A stretch of DNA of 64,000 bases from Emydura subglobosa (taxonomy: Eukaryota > Chordata > Testudines > Chelidae). Positions 1 through 10,925 of the stretch are shown here, piece by piece. The translations under genes were made by a program, and so were the position numbers. Position 1 is the first letter of the stretch. Each line of letters starts with the position of its first letter. Location of the stretch: NCBI GenBank assembly GCA_007922225.1, contig ML679963.1, forward strand, positions 5,270,624 to 5,334,623, in the 5' to 3' direction. The notes under the pieces were generated by a model that was not told the DNA's origin, ran no database searches, and was given only the letters and a program-made list of their open reading frames with translations.

Positions 1-25
1 GGTGTGGGGGGGTGGCATTGCAAAC

Positions 26-50
26 CCCCCCCCCCACACACACACACACT
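26..50. repeat. C run followed by CA repeat
   Basis: A run of C from about position 26 passes directly into alternating CA up to about 50, which is simple sequence at the left edge. Confidence 0.85.
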
Positions 51-2738
51 TTACAGGCGGTTCTCCTGGTGCTAAACGTCTTGGCCACTTTCCGATCTTT
101 TCGTTTCTTAAGGAGAAAAATGCAAAACAAAAGCGGCGGATGAACGCGGCGGGTGTGAATTAACGCGGCCCCTTTACAAAGCAGCGACCCTGCCCTCAAC
201 GCAGCCTCGGACTCAGCCTCTTCCCTCATGCCCGACAGTCCTGCGGAGGGCTGTCTTGGGGAGACGTTAATCTAGAGGGGTGTGTTCTTGTATGCGGCAC
301 GAACGCGGGCGGGCAGGTTCACGGCGCAGTTAAGCGGAGGTTGTGAGTGTAAACTCCTTCGCCTAAACACAGACAGGCGAGGCCCGTCGTCTCGCTGCAA
401 TTCGGAGTGACAAGCACATTCGCAGGGGGTGTTCTGCGGTAGTCACTCCAGGAGATCCAGGCTCCTTTTTTCCCCCAGGACACAGCGTGTCTTTCTTGGC
501 TTTCTGGAGCCGGGGCTGATAAAGCTGCAGCCACAAGCTGTAACGGGTCAGTCTGAGAGAGCCGGAGATGGCAGCTCCCGGGTATCCCCCAGAACAATCG
601 CTGCCTCCCCCCCTCACCTCGGGTGGGGTGAAAAGCGGTAGGAAAATCCATGTGCACAAACACTGGGCCCGGCTTTGCCGCACGCGGGCGTCTCCGCGGC
701 CCTGCCGCCTCGTCATTCGTTTGAGCGGGGTACATCAGTCTGTCCGCCCGTCCCTCCTCCAGCATTGTATAACGCCAGACTAGCCCCAGGGAGCGGTGGG
801 TTTGTTCTACACCTACCCCGGGCCGCGGCGGAATCGGAGCATGTTTGAGCACAAATCCCCTGCGCCCGCCGCACCTAGTCGGCTGCACTTAGCAATCGCC
901 CGGTCGGCGCTTTCCTCCTCACGCCCCGGAGTGACTCTCTTTTTAGTCCTCCAACAATTCGATTGCACGGCTGGCTTCGTTAGCTGCTAAGCTCCCCCGC
1001 ACGAGCGGGAGGCTTGGTGTATAGCCCGTGCTCCCCTGCCCGGCTGCTAGCACCCGACGGAGCCCCAGGAATGGCTCCTCGCGCTCAGTTGACAGAGAGG
1101 GAGCACAACGCTTCTACAGCCGATCAGTCCCGGAGTCCAGGTGCGCCGGGCGATGCCGGCCCTGGAGACATCGCACGAGCACAGCCCAAGGACGGCGGGA
1201 CTACTGGGGGTTCTTGGGGTCGGTTTTGGTTTTTGTAAAGGGCGAGATCCCCCTTTGCAAAGTAATTTTAAAAAAGAAACCCTCTTCGCCCTTGTGCACG
1301 GGTGCGCTTTCGGCCTACTCGGGTTTCTAATAATGACGCCCTTTTACTACCCGTGGCGTGCTGGAGTGGCTAAAAGGGGAGCGAAGGAAGGCGCGAACGC
1401 CTTCGCCTGACGCGGGGCCGCCCCGGCTTGAACCGGGGGATGCGGCGCGGTGCTGGGGTTAAATGGGAGCCGTGTAAAAGCAGGGCTGCGCTACCTATCC
1501 CGCTCCACCGAGTTCAGGCTGGAGCCAGGGGAAACATTTTCTACCCTGGATTTTCTCTGCTCCACAAATACTCCAGAACATCCTTCAGCTTTTCCTCTGC
1601 GGTTTGAGCTAATCATTTCTCTGCCCTTGCCTTCTCCTGTAGCCTTCTGGGACGCGTTATCTTTTTGAATGGTGACTTAGCTTAGATACATAGAGACGGT
1701 TTCCTAACAATTGCCCTTCTTCTGGAGGTGAAAGAGTGGTAAAGGGGGGCGGAGGGGACAACCGGGCGGAGGAAGGGTCCACTCACAGTTGTTTCCACGC
1801 CCGGTTGTCTGTGCACCTCGTCTGGTTGTAGTAGCCCTGGGCAGTGGCATCCGGACTGCAGCTCGGGGAACGAAAACGTGGCCCGTTATTAAACACGAAT
1901 CGGTTCCCGGCATGGGGGGAGGCGCACCTTGGCTCCCCCCCCGGCCCCGCTGCCGGTTAATTTAGAAGAGGGCGGAACGACAGGTCATTGCAAAGATCCT
2001 CCTTTGTAAAATATCAGCAGTGTGTGGAGCTGAAATACCGCGTGTCTGCTTGGGAAAAAGCGCTGCCTGCATCCCAGGGTTCACTCTTGGGATCTAGGTT
2101 TTTTTTTAAAGGCGATTCCCCCCACCCCCAATTAGCCAGGACAAAACCTACCAAAAAAAGTTTAAGCAAACATGGAAACTCTCCGCGGACTTTCCCAGCC
2201 CGTGCTCTCGCTCTCGTGCTCCCGTCCCCTCTTTCATCTTCGCCCATCTCCACTGCTCGTCCCTTTTCTATTTTTAGCCTGTAGACTCGGGCCTTGGCGC
2301 CAGGCCGTTTAAGACCTGTCAAAGTCCTTCATATTTCCCCCATGTCACATGGACTCTCCCCTCTGCATGCAAAGCCAGTCATTTGGAGCTGTGAGTTCGT
2401 GAGCGAATGCAATTTGCTCTTCTCCATCGCTGGGTTGTGTCTGTGACCTCAGCCAGCAGGACGGCTGGTGTCCTGTCCTGTGCACTTAGACAAATTGCCA
2501 GTGATTGATGAAAACGAACAATTCTCACAAGAAGCCAGGCCGCCCTCCTCCTCCCGCCTCCTCTAAAGCCCACCGGCCCGGGCTCAGTAGGAAATGAATG
2601 CGAATCTCACAGGGTGCAAACCAGCGCCACTGAGCTCCGAGCGGTGCACGAATGCACACAACAGGTTGAAACAAAACACACAATTTAGATGGAGGTAGGT
2701 CATGTAATTCACACACACCCCTTCACAAGAGAGCAATG

Positions 2739-2739
2739 C

Positions 2740-2768
<29 letters not shown>
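2739..2768. repeat. (AAAAC)n microsatellite
   Basis: About four AAAAC units end in an A run. The repeat sits in an AT-rich island inside the CpG domain. Confidence 0.85.
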
Positions 2769-2772
<4 letters not shown>

Positions 2773-4570
2773 TGTGATTATTATTTCGAGAGAGAAAATA
2801 AAATCAGTTTTCATGACAGATTTGTCAAAGGGAAATGGGCTGCTCCACTTTGCGCAGAGCTCCTGGCGGAGTTGGGGAAAGAGAAATGATAATAGTGTCT
2901 CTTATCCAGGACAGAGAAACCCAAAGCGAAACCATCTGAACTGGAGGCAGGTGGTGGAAAGGGCCAGTGCTTCAGACAGCTTGAACCGCCAGCCGGAATG
3001 TCAGCAATAACCGAGCTGAGCTTTCACTGGGGCTCCTGCCTGGCTCGGCTCCGGATCTAGCTAGCTGCCGGCTCTGCCTGGCTACAGAAGAAAACATCAT
3101 GTAAAGGATGAAGATTAGGAGAGCGGCGGCAACGGGGAGTTGGGGGAAGGCGAGGCTGTGAGGCTCCGCGGGTCCTTCGTGGCACGGAAAAGGCAGGTAA
3201 GCCTCCCAAATATTGCCCGGCTTCCCCCCAGGGAGGTGCAGGCTGGCTCGGCTCCCCCAGCACACGGCCACGAACGGGCACCCATGTGTCAGTGTCAACA
3301 GGAGGGGCAGGGAAGGCGGGGACAGCTGAGGGCTGGCCATGGCTAATTTTAAGATAAATCTGGGTGCCATCAGCGCCCGGGATGAAAACTGAGCTTCTGC
3401 GGACACTTCAGCCTAAGGGCAGGGCCGTGTAAACGCTAAAACAGCAGAGGGGGCGGGGAGGGAAGCGCCGGGCGAGGGAGTGAGTTGATTTTTAAGGGCG
3501 CCGGAGTCAGAGCGAGCTGGACAGAACCGGAACCAGTTCTTCCCCTCGTAGCTAAGGGCTTGGGGGCGAGCCAAGGGCGAGCAAGAGGAAGGTGGTAGGG
3601 GGCTTGAAGTACACGATCGCCCGCCACCCAGCAGCTCTGGCCAGCGCAGCATTTCGTTTCTGTGCCGCAAAATGTTGAATCTGCAGCTGGTGGGGGAGGG
3701 GAGCGTTTACACGGAATCCAGGTTAATTTCACCCCCAAAGCCTGAACTATTTTACTTCCCGCTATTTCTCTGGGCCGGATTCTAAACTCTTCTGTGGGAG
3801 TTTTGTCTGTCTGTCTGTCCGCCCATCCATCCCTCTTTCTAGTGAGGAGAGCCAGGTTTAGCCCCTTTCACAGCCCTGGTCCGCAATGTCTGGAGCGCCA
3901 GAAGCGATAGGCATGAAAAGGACGCTCCGGGGGTAGCTGTTTCCTGGGCAGACAGGGATCCCGGGTGGGAGGAAATCCTCCCTCACATTCGCGTTACCTG
4001 GTTAAGCTGCTTCTTCAAAGAGATCCCCGGGCTCCCGGCAATCCAGTATCGAGTGGCCGGCTTTGCTGGGGAGTTGCTGCGGCTGGCGTGTGTGTGTGTT
4101 TGTGTGTTGTAAAGCCGGGCCCAGGATGTCTGACCGCTCCTGGGGCGGGAACACACCGGCCCCTGTGGACTGAAAGCCTGCGGCAGGAGGCCGAGGAAGG
4201 GGTTTCCCCCGAAGGACCCAGGCCAGGAAACGGGGCCGATGCGCGCTAAGAGAAGCGCTCCGGAGCAGCGCCAACAGGTGCACAGAGTCGGCAGGGCTGC
4301 CCTCCCGGCTCCGGATCGCTCGCCCCTGCCTAGCTACACTCCTGCGACAGGCAGAGCCAGGGAGGCGTTTTTCACTCCTCAAATGTTACCTTCTCCTGTC
4401 CAATAAAACCCACACCGCCGTCTCCCCGCTGCGCTTTTCTTGTCGGTGAGATTTTTAACCACCCTGCGCCGCTTCCTAAAAGAACAGGACATATTTCACG
4501 GGGCAGACGGGCTGCGACAGTGCGGGGTGCAAACACGGTGGGGCTGAACCGAAAACGGATCCGCTACTCC

Positions 4571-4699
4571 TAATTAGCTATGAAACTAATCTAGCGGGGG
4601 TTAGCAGCCTGCCTATATATACACCCACCCCGCCAGCCCGAGAGAGAGAGAGAGAGCTCCTGCCAGCTAGATTAGCCTGTAATCTGGACTATAGATTAG
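4571..4699. promoter_or_regulatory. TAATCT/AGATTA homeodomain-site cluster around a TATA-like run
   Basis: The segment starts with CTAATTAG (homeodomain core). CTAATCTAGC at 4586-4595 is then mirrored by GCTAGATTAG at 4666-4675, with further TAATCT (4680) and AGATTAG (4693-4699) copies. Between the arms lie TATATATA (about 4613-4621) and a GA run (4640-4656). TAATC(C/T) is the core recognised by OTX/PITX/GSC-type homeodomains. Function is inferred from motif density only. Confidence 0.4.
4640..4656. repeat. (GA)8 run
   Basis: A perfect alternating GA stretch between the inverted TAATCT/AGATTA arms. Such GA tracts can bind GAGA-type factors but are also common as simple repeats. Confidence 0.8.
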
Positions 4700-5577
4700 C
4701 GATGCACCGCAATTCAAGGGCTGTGTATTGATGCACTCCAGGGATCTGCAAAGGGACCAACAGCAAGAAGAGAGATTGTCTGTAAGGTGATCATCCCAGG
4801 GTTCTCCCCGGCTTTTAGGCCAGTTAAAAAACGAGCCACCAAGCCCCTTGCAGGCGAGAAAAGATTCACAGGCTGCTCTGCGGGCGGGAAGACACGTGCG
4901 ACCCAGGAGCCCTAACGCCTGAGCCCCCTCACCCTCTGGCGGGGGGGGGGGGTGACACAGAATGGGGGGCTCGCTTCAGTTTTGTCCCACAGTCCAACAG
5001 CCCAGCACAGGGGAGCCCCCCCGCCGTGCAATTAACCACCGATCTTTGCAGACGGTCCCGCCGCCTCCTTGCACCGATCTCTGCCGGGGGAAAACACCCG
5101 AATTCGGTGCGAACCCTTGCTGCCAAGGGCGGTTCTTCAGGGTTTTTGCCCTGCTGGGAGACAGGTGACAGGTCAGACCCGCACCTCCCTTTGCGCCCCC
5201 CCCCGCTGCGGAGAATAATCCAGCGCCTTGGGAACTCAGGCCTGGCGAGAACTTGGATGATTCAGTGTGACACCCGGCTTCGCTCCTCTTCCTCGCGTCG
5301 GTCTCCCTCGCTCTCTGAGCACGGCCGGGATCGTTTTCAGCAATTGGCTTGATCACCTGCGTGCAGCCGCCTCCCCCTCCTCTGCCGGGCTGGTGGGTTT
5401 GCCACGCGATTGGTCACGTCTTTGTAACACACCGTGTCTTGCACACTCACCCCCACACCGACTCGCACGCCCCGGGGCCCTGCACTTCTTGGCTGGGTAG
5501 AAAGTTTGCTTTGAACTTGGCCAGGATTTTTACGGCGCAAAATGGGTGATGCTGCTCCAAACCTGGGCACAGCAGAG

Positions 5578-5590
5578 GTTATAAAATACG
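5578..5590 (+). promoter_or_regulatory. TATA-like element GTTATAAAATACG
   Basis: A good TATA match (TATAAAA) lies inside GC-rich DNA, followed by C-runs. No transcript start can be proven and no CDS follows on this strand, so it is a weak promoter candidate. Confidence 0.2.
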
Positions 5591-5780
5591 CCCCCCTCCC
5601 CCCAGGCTGGAAGGCAGTGTCTACCCCACACAAACACAAGAAAGGGGGGCCACGGGCAGCCGAGATGCAGCAATGTCGGAAAGAAGGGAAAGCAAAAAGC
5701 TAGGACAAACGACCAGGGGAGATGGTGTCAAGACAAACTCGATCCGGGCCGGAGCAGTTAGGCAGGGTGGCCTCTAGACA

Positions 5781-6165
5781 TTTTTTTTTTTGGGGGGGGG
5801 GGGGGGGGAGGAAGATTTCTCCCTGAAGCGGTGACCACGGCGGTTGTAACGCGACTCCGCTTTACACCCAGGGGAGGAGGAGGTGTGGCCCACCACGTCC
5901 ATGCTACCCCCGCTGGAAGAACACGCACATCTCCGCAGGCGGATAGACGCGCACCGACGGTGAGCTGCGACTCCGGCGGCCGCACCGGGCCGGGTGAAAG
6001 ACGAGCCTCGCCCCTGCACACAGCCTGGCTGGGAAGCCCCAGCCGGGGGGGGGGGGGGGTCGACACCAGTATTAGTCGGGGTTTGTGCATCTCAAGAAGA
6101 AACTCCCCCCCCCCCCCCCGCGGTCCCGTGGGGGGGGTTTGGGGGGGGGCCCCCCCCCCCATCCC
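5781..6165. repeat. Cluster of long G and C homopolymers
   Basis: The cluster contains T11 then G17 (5781-5808), G15 (6045-6059), C15 (6105-6119), G8-TTT-G9 (about 6130-6149) and C11 (6150-6160). The adjoining G9 and C11 form a perfect hairpin, and the G tracts can form quadruplexes. All exceed normal GC-rich background. Base counts in such runs are error-prone in assemblies. Confidence 0.85.
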
Positions 6166-6273
6166 CCTCCCAGCCGCTTCCAAAGGCGACGGGGCTGCAA
6201 TCCAGTCACCGGCAGGCCATTCCTCTTCCCATGAACCCCGCCGGCCATTCCCCGCGCTGCCTCCTGCCGCCGG

Positions 6274-6305
6274 CCGGTCGGTCGGTCTGTCTGTCGGTCT
6301 GTCGG
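6274..6305. repeat. (GGTC/TGTC)n tetranucleotide repeat
   Basis: About seven tetramers alternate GGTC and TGTC within the GC-rich domain. A similar (TGTC)n run occurs at about 3805-3820. Confidence 0.75.
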
Positions 6306-8058
6306 GGGCGCTGGGCCTCGCCCCGGCCCGCAGCCCAGCCCCCGGGGGATGAGCACGGGAGGGCGATTGCTCGTCCCCCCCCCCCAGGGGCGGGTATTGA
6401 AACGGAAGCGCCGACCGGCTGCAGGTGGACCGGGAGCGATGCCCGCCTCCGGCCCAGGGCCCTCGCCTCAGGTCGCACGGGGCATGCACGGAGGATGCGG
6501 ACCCAGGCACCCGCCTCGCGGTGCGGACAGGTGTTCACCCCTGGTGCCTTACCCCCCCGGGCCGTGCATTCACCGGTGTGCGGTACCCGCCCTCCGAGGG
6601 ACGCATCCCACCGCCTTTCCCCACCACAGTCACTCCCGCCCAGCCGCAGGTTTCACCCTGCCCCAGCCGGAGACCGGTGCAGGGCCCGTCTACACCACCC
6701 TCTGCACCTTTTCTTCTAGCCGCCTAAAGCATCCGATTTAACCTTGCCAGGCTGAACCGCGCTCAGTCCTTCTCCAGCGCCTGGGGTTTGAACCCGGCCC
6801 CCGCCGCCGCCCCCTGTGCCGACTCCCACCCGCCTTTCCCCCCGGTTTCTCAGCCGGCACGGATTTCTCCCCGCCTTTTCAAGAAAACCTTTCCAAGAAC
6901 CCAGATTTCTGGGCCATAACCACCCGCGGGGAGACACGGCCCCTCTTGAAGTTTATCCAGCGTTCACCGACGTGTAAACCTCTTCCCCGCGGCTAGCGGA
7001 GAACAAAGCGGGGGCGGGAGCCGCCGCCCCGCCCACGCACAGCGCGCCGCTGTCACTCCGAATCGCGGGGAACGTGATGCCGGATTGAGACCCAATGTCT
7101 GTATTCCCATAACATAACCACAGCCAGGCACCGAACAAGTCGGCAGGAGCAAGCAGGGCCGGGCACCCCGTTTCTTGGTTACTTTCTGGAGGAAATCTGG
7201 GGAGGGGGGGGGACATGTCACCGGGAAACGCTTTGTCAGCGACGGGGCTACGTGCGAGTTTTAACGGGAGGTGGCGGGACCGGGTGGGAGTCAAAGGAAA
7301 AACCTGCCCCCCCCAATCCCCAAATCGCCCGGTGTATCCAAAACGCAGCTCCGCCTTGAAACTCGCCGAGCACTTTCCCCGGCTGCTTTCTGGAGCCACG
7401 TGGCCTGGTGCGTGTCTGTCCGTGTCTACACATGTCCCCGCCTGGGTGTCATTGGTGGAGGGGCTACTTGCCGCCCTGTACAAAGCCCCTTCTCCCCCCC
7501 CGCCCCCCCAGCTCTGTCCTGCGCTCCCGGCCCCGCTTTGATCGGCGAGCTCTGACCCGGCTCGCCCCAGTCCAGCGGGTTGATTGATTTTCAATTACAA
7601 AAGTCTTCCCTGAGTTGGGACTAAATTAACCCTTTGGCGTGTGCCCCCCCCGGACTCCAGCGTCATTAACCCTTCATGTGCGCACACGGCAGGAACCAGC
7701 CTGCGGTAGGAAGGCAGCTATAGCTAGTCCGCGCTGTCTGTAACACACACAGACCCCCCCCCCCCCTCTGTCTCCTATTCCGTTTCCTTAAAAGGACAGC
7801 CGTGAATTGCCAGGGGCAAAGCCAGGCCAGCTTCCCCGAAAGGCCCTCAGGGCCCGGGGCTGGGGCCCGCCGCCGTGGGAAGCAGGAGCTGGCACGAAAA
7901 CCACCATTTAAATCCCCGGGTTTTCAAAATTCCATTTGGAAAAAAGTGTGTCACGGCCCAGCACCCGGGGAGCTGGCATCGCCCTCAGCGCATGCCTCTG
8001 CTGGGACCCGAGCCCAACGCCTGCACCCACTGCACCAGCCAGGCGTCCCGAGCCGACG

Positions 8059-8149
8059 AGCGTCTGCACGCACTGAATTCGGTGTGTGCGCGCCTTAGCG
8101 TCTGCACGCACTGAATTCGGTGTGTGTGCGCCTTAGCGTCTGCACGCAC
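8059..8149. repeat. 38-bp tandem repeat, about 2.4 copies
   Basis: Unit 1 is 8059-8096, unit 2 is 8097-8134 and a partial unit runs from 8135 to 8149. Each begins AGCGTCTGCACGCACTGAAT and contains an EcoRI-like GAATTC and GTGTGTG. Units 1 and 2 differ at a single position in the GTGTGTG(C/T)GCG part, so the duplication is recent. Confidence 0.9.
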
Positions 8150-8322
8150 ACAGGTAACACATACAGAGAGGTATTGGCTCTACACTGTGTGTAGGCACAA
8201 CCCGTCTTAAAACGTGCACTTCACTCGCTTTGCTTCCGCTCACACCAGCTCAGCTCGGTGTCTTTGCACAGACATAAACACGACTTTGCTGACGCTCCAG
8301 ATCACCCAGAGTTTGTTGGAGT

Positions 8323-8339
8323 GGGGGGGGGGGGGGGGG
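8323..8339. repeat. G17 homopolymer
   Basis: An uninterrupted G run in the CpG domain. Confidence 0.85.
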
Positions 8340-9286
8340 AAGTGGAGTCATTTGGGGTGGCCGCTGGCGTGTTTCGATAAATGTTTAGACATCCGGCTCC
8401 TTAGCAACTGCCGCGGCTTGCGACACAAACCCACCTCCCGCACACAACCACACACCCAGCCAGACACGCAACTTCTTGTGAAACGGCTCGTGCGTGGACG
8501 GTACACTCAACACCACGAACAGCGCTGGAGGGAAGATGGGCTCCGGCTTCTTGCACCTGGGTGCGCATGTCACCCCTCAGCCGGGCTGGGTGCACCCAGG
8601 GCCCGGGCCAGGCTTAGCCAGCGTTAGGATAACTAGCTGCGTTCACCAACACAGCCCCACACAGACACAGCGCGTGCACCTAGCACACACCGCTAGTGAG
8701 CTGTGGAGATACGGGCGGCGACGGATAATCCACACCCTGCGTGTTCTCAGCCGTGTGGCTCGGCTGGGTCTGATAAATCCCCTTTGGGTGGCAGCCTTCA
8801 GTTCTGGGTGAGGAAGCTAAAGAAGCAAACTGCAGCTGAGGGTCTCAAGCACTGCTCCTGTGACCCACAGGGCGCCCTAAGTGGGGGCAAGCGCCCCCCC
8901 CCCGCAAGGGAAGGGAGGCACCCACAATCTCCCAGTGGCTTTGGGGAGTTTATCTCCAATCGAGTGACAGAACCACACTAAAGCCAGAGCGTGTATTTGT
9001 CGCTAGGTCCTCGTTTAAATAAAAGAGATTAACGAAAGATGTTATTTGCTGAAATAATGCTGTTAGGGCTCGCCGCCGCCCCCCCTCCCCTGCTTTTCGG
9101 GATTAAAAGTGAGGATTTGAGACTGTGAAATAATCTGACCTGGATCGTTACAATAACAGCGGCGGGGGGACGGGACACAATTCATACACAATCATATAAC
9201 CGAACAGCTCGATAGAAAATACAGGGGCAGTAGCACTAGAGGCGATTTAAGCATCTTCTGGATCCGATCAAATTCACGACTGACCG

Positions 9287-9288
<2 letters not shown>

Positions 9289-9329
<41 letters not shown>
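9289..9329. repeat. (GT)20 microsatellite
   Basis: A perfect alternating GT tract of about 40 bases. It explains the Cys/Val open frames starting here, which are not genes. Confidence 0.95.
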
Positions 9330-9330
<1 letters not shown>

Positions 9331-10782
9331 AGAGAAATCAAACCATGTACAGCGCCGTGTGCAATGCACAAATGCGATCGCTTGCAAGGAAACAACCGCC
9401 CCGTCGCAGGGCGCCCAGCTCCACCGTCAATGCTCGTTATTATTCGTTTTCAACACAGCCCTGGACCTTGGTGCCTGCAGACACAGCCCCTCACCCGCCG
9501 CCCTTTACACGCCGGTCGCCCGAAGGCAATGGCGAACCGGAGCAGAGGGCATGGGGCAAAGCCCCTGTCTCTCCCGGACGCCATCAGGCGGCCCCTCCCA
9601 GCCCAGAAGGGCTCAGGTTGCCCTGACACAGATACCTGCCGGTTATTGCCTGTAACTCCGCGGAGGGGAACAAACGAAGCCATCGAGGGCGGCCTCTCCC
9701 GCTCCTAACCCAGGGAAATCCGAAGCTGCGGGGTTTGAACGCCCGCCTTGTCTCATTGCGAGGCGGGCAGCAGCGGGGCCAGCTGGGCAGAGCGGCTGTA
9801 ATGAAAGGAAATACGCAGGTAAACCAGATCCAGGTGTCACGCTGACTCCCAGGGTCACTTTGCAGGCTGACTTTCCTCCCTGCTAATCACTCGCTTTCCC
9901 TCTCGCTGGGCTGTTCCCACTCACTTTCCCCCCCTTCCCCAATCGAAGTAAAGAAGCAGTTTAAAAACCAGCAACAAACCTTCCCTGCTATACAAACGGA
10001 GGATGAGATCCACCGGTAATTGAACGGGCAAACACTGAGCGCCCAGGAAAACTCACACCGAGCTGTGTTTGTCGGGTTGTTTGAATCGGCTGGGGGGGAA
10101 ATGGGTGTAAGGAGCATCACCTAGCCACAGATGCAACGCCAGGCGGGGAAAGCCGAGTCTGCCTGAGCCACGGCGGGGATGGTCCAGTTTGGGGAAAGTG
10201 GCCCTGGTCGGGTTTAAGTGCAACCTTCGGCTGAGAACGAACAACTCGTTGCTTTTGCCTACAGTGGTTTCAAGCAGGTTTATAAGCGGGGCTGGCAGGC
10301 GAGCACTCGGCTGGCACCGGGAAGACGTGCCCCCCCCCCCCAAGGGGGATTCAAAGCCCACAACGCGCTCGGCTCCTGCTCTGCTCCGCTTTTTGTAACG
10401 ATTTCACTCTCGGAGTCCAGGCAGTGAACGCACGTTTGGATCCCCCGATCCTGCGCCTCGCTCGGGAACATTTGACATCCCAGCGGCGCTGCTTTGTTGT
10501 CAGAGGTCAGAGAAAATCACCCTCTCCCCTGACCCGAGAGGCGCAAAAAATTCGCTTACAATTTGATTTCCACCAGTAACGGTGTCAGTAAACTGTAGCC
10601 TGCCGCTCTGAGATCGTTTGAAACACGATTACGGAGCAGATTCCCTCTGGAACAGAGCAGATTTTGGTGCCCAATTTTTAATATGCGAATTTTAAGCGCG
10701 CCAGGAAAATACAGGGCACCCGCCTCTGCCACCCTGCGCCGGATTTTTAAAGCGCCTTCACCTCAACCCCTTGCGCATTCGC

Positions 10783-10925
10783 TTGCCACACGTGTTTCTT
10801 CGCACGTGTGTGTCTGTGCACCAATGCACAGTTCATCCAATCAGGGAGCAGAAGTCATGCCCTATGACACCTCCGGCCAATCAAAACTGCGCAGAGAGCG
10901 TGCGGCCGTCTCACCCGCGCGCAAA
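10783..10925. promoter_or_regulatory. E-box / CCAAT / NRF1-like promoter module
   Basis: Two CACGTG E-boxes (10789-10794 and 10803-10808) are followed by three CCAAT pentamers on the plus strand (10821, 10837, 10877). The last two have the NF-Y-like extension CCAATCA. A CTGCGCAG, related to the NRF1 half-site, follows at about 10887, and then a CpG-dense tail. The cluster sits at the right boundary of the CpG domain. It looks like a TATA-less promoter or strong enhancer; which transcript it would serve is unknown. Confidence 0.45.

Noticed and set aside
319..888. 189-aa open frame on the minus strand near the left edge
   Set aside because: Considered as a TBX2 exon, but it contains no T-box or TBX2 N-terminal motif.
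5758..6510. 250-aa open frame on the minus strand
   Set aside because: It crosses G and C homopolymers and gives Pro/Gly-rich low-complexity protein. GC-rich DNA has few stop codons, so this is a shadow.
5994..6719. 241-aa open frame on the plus strand
   Set aside because: It covers the same homopolymer cluster and is Pro-rich throughout, with no conserved motif.
9289..9708. Cys-Val repeat proteins on the plus strand
   Set aside because: They are produced by translating the (GT)20 microsatellite.
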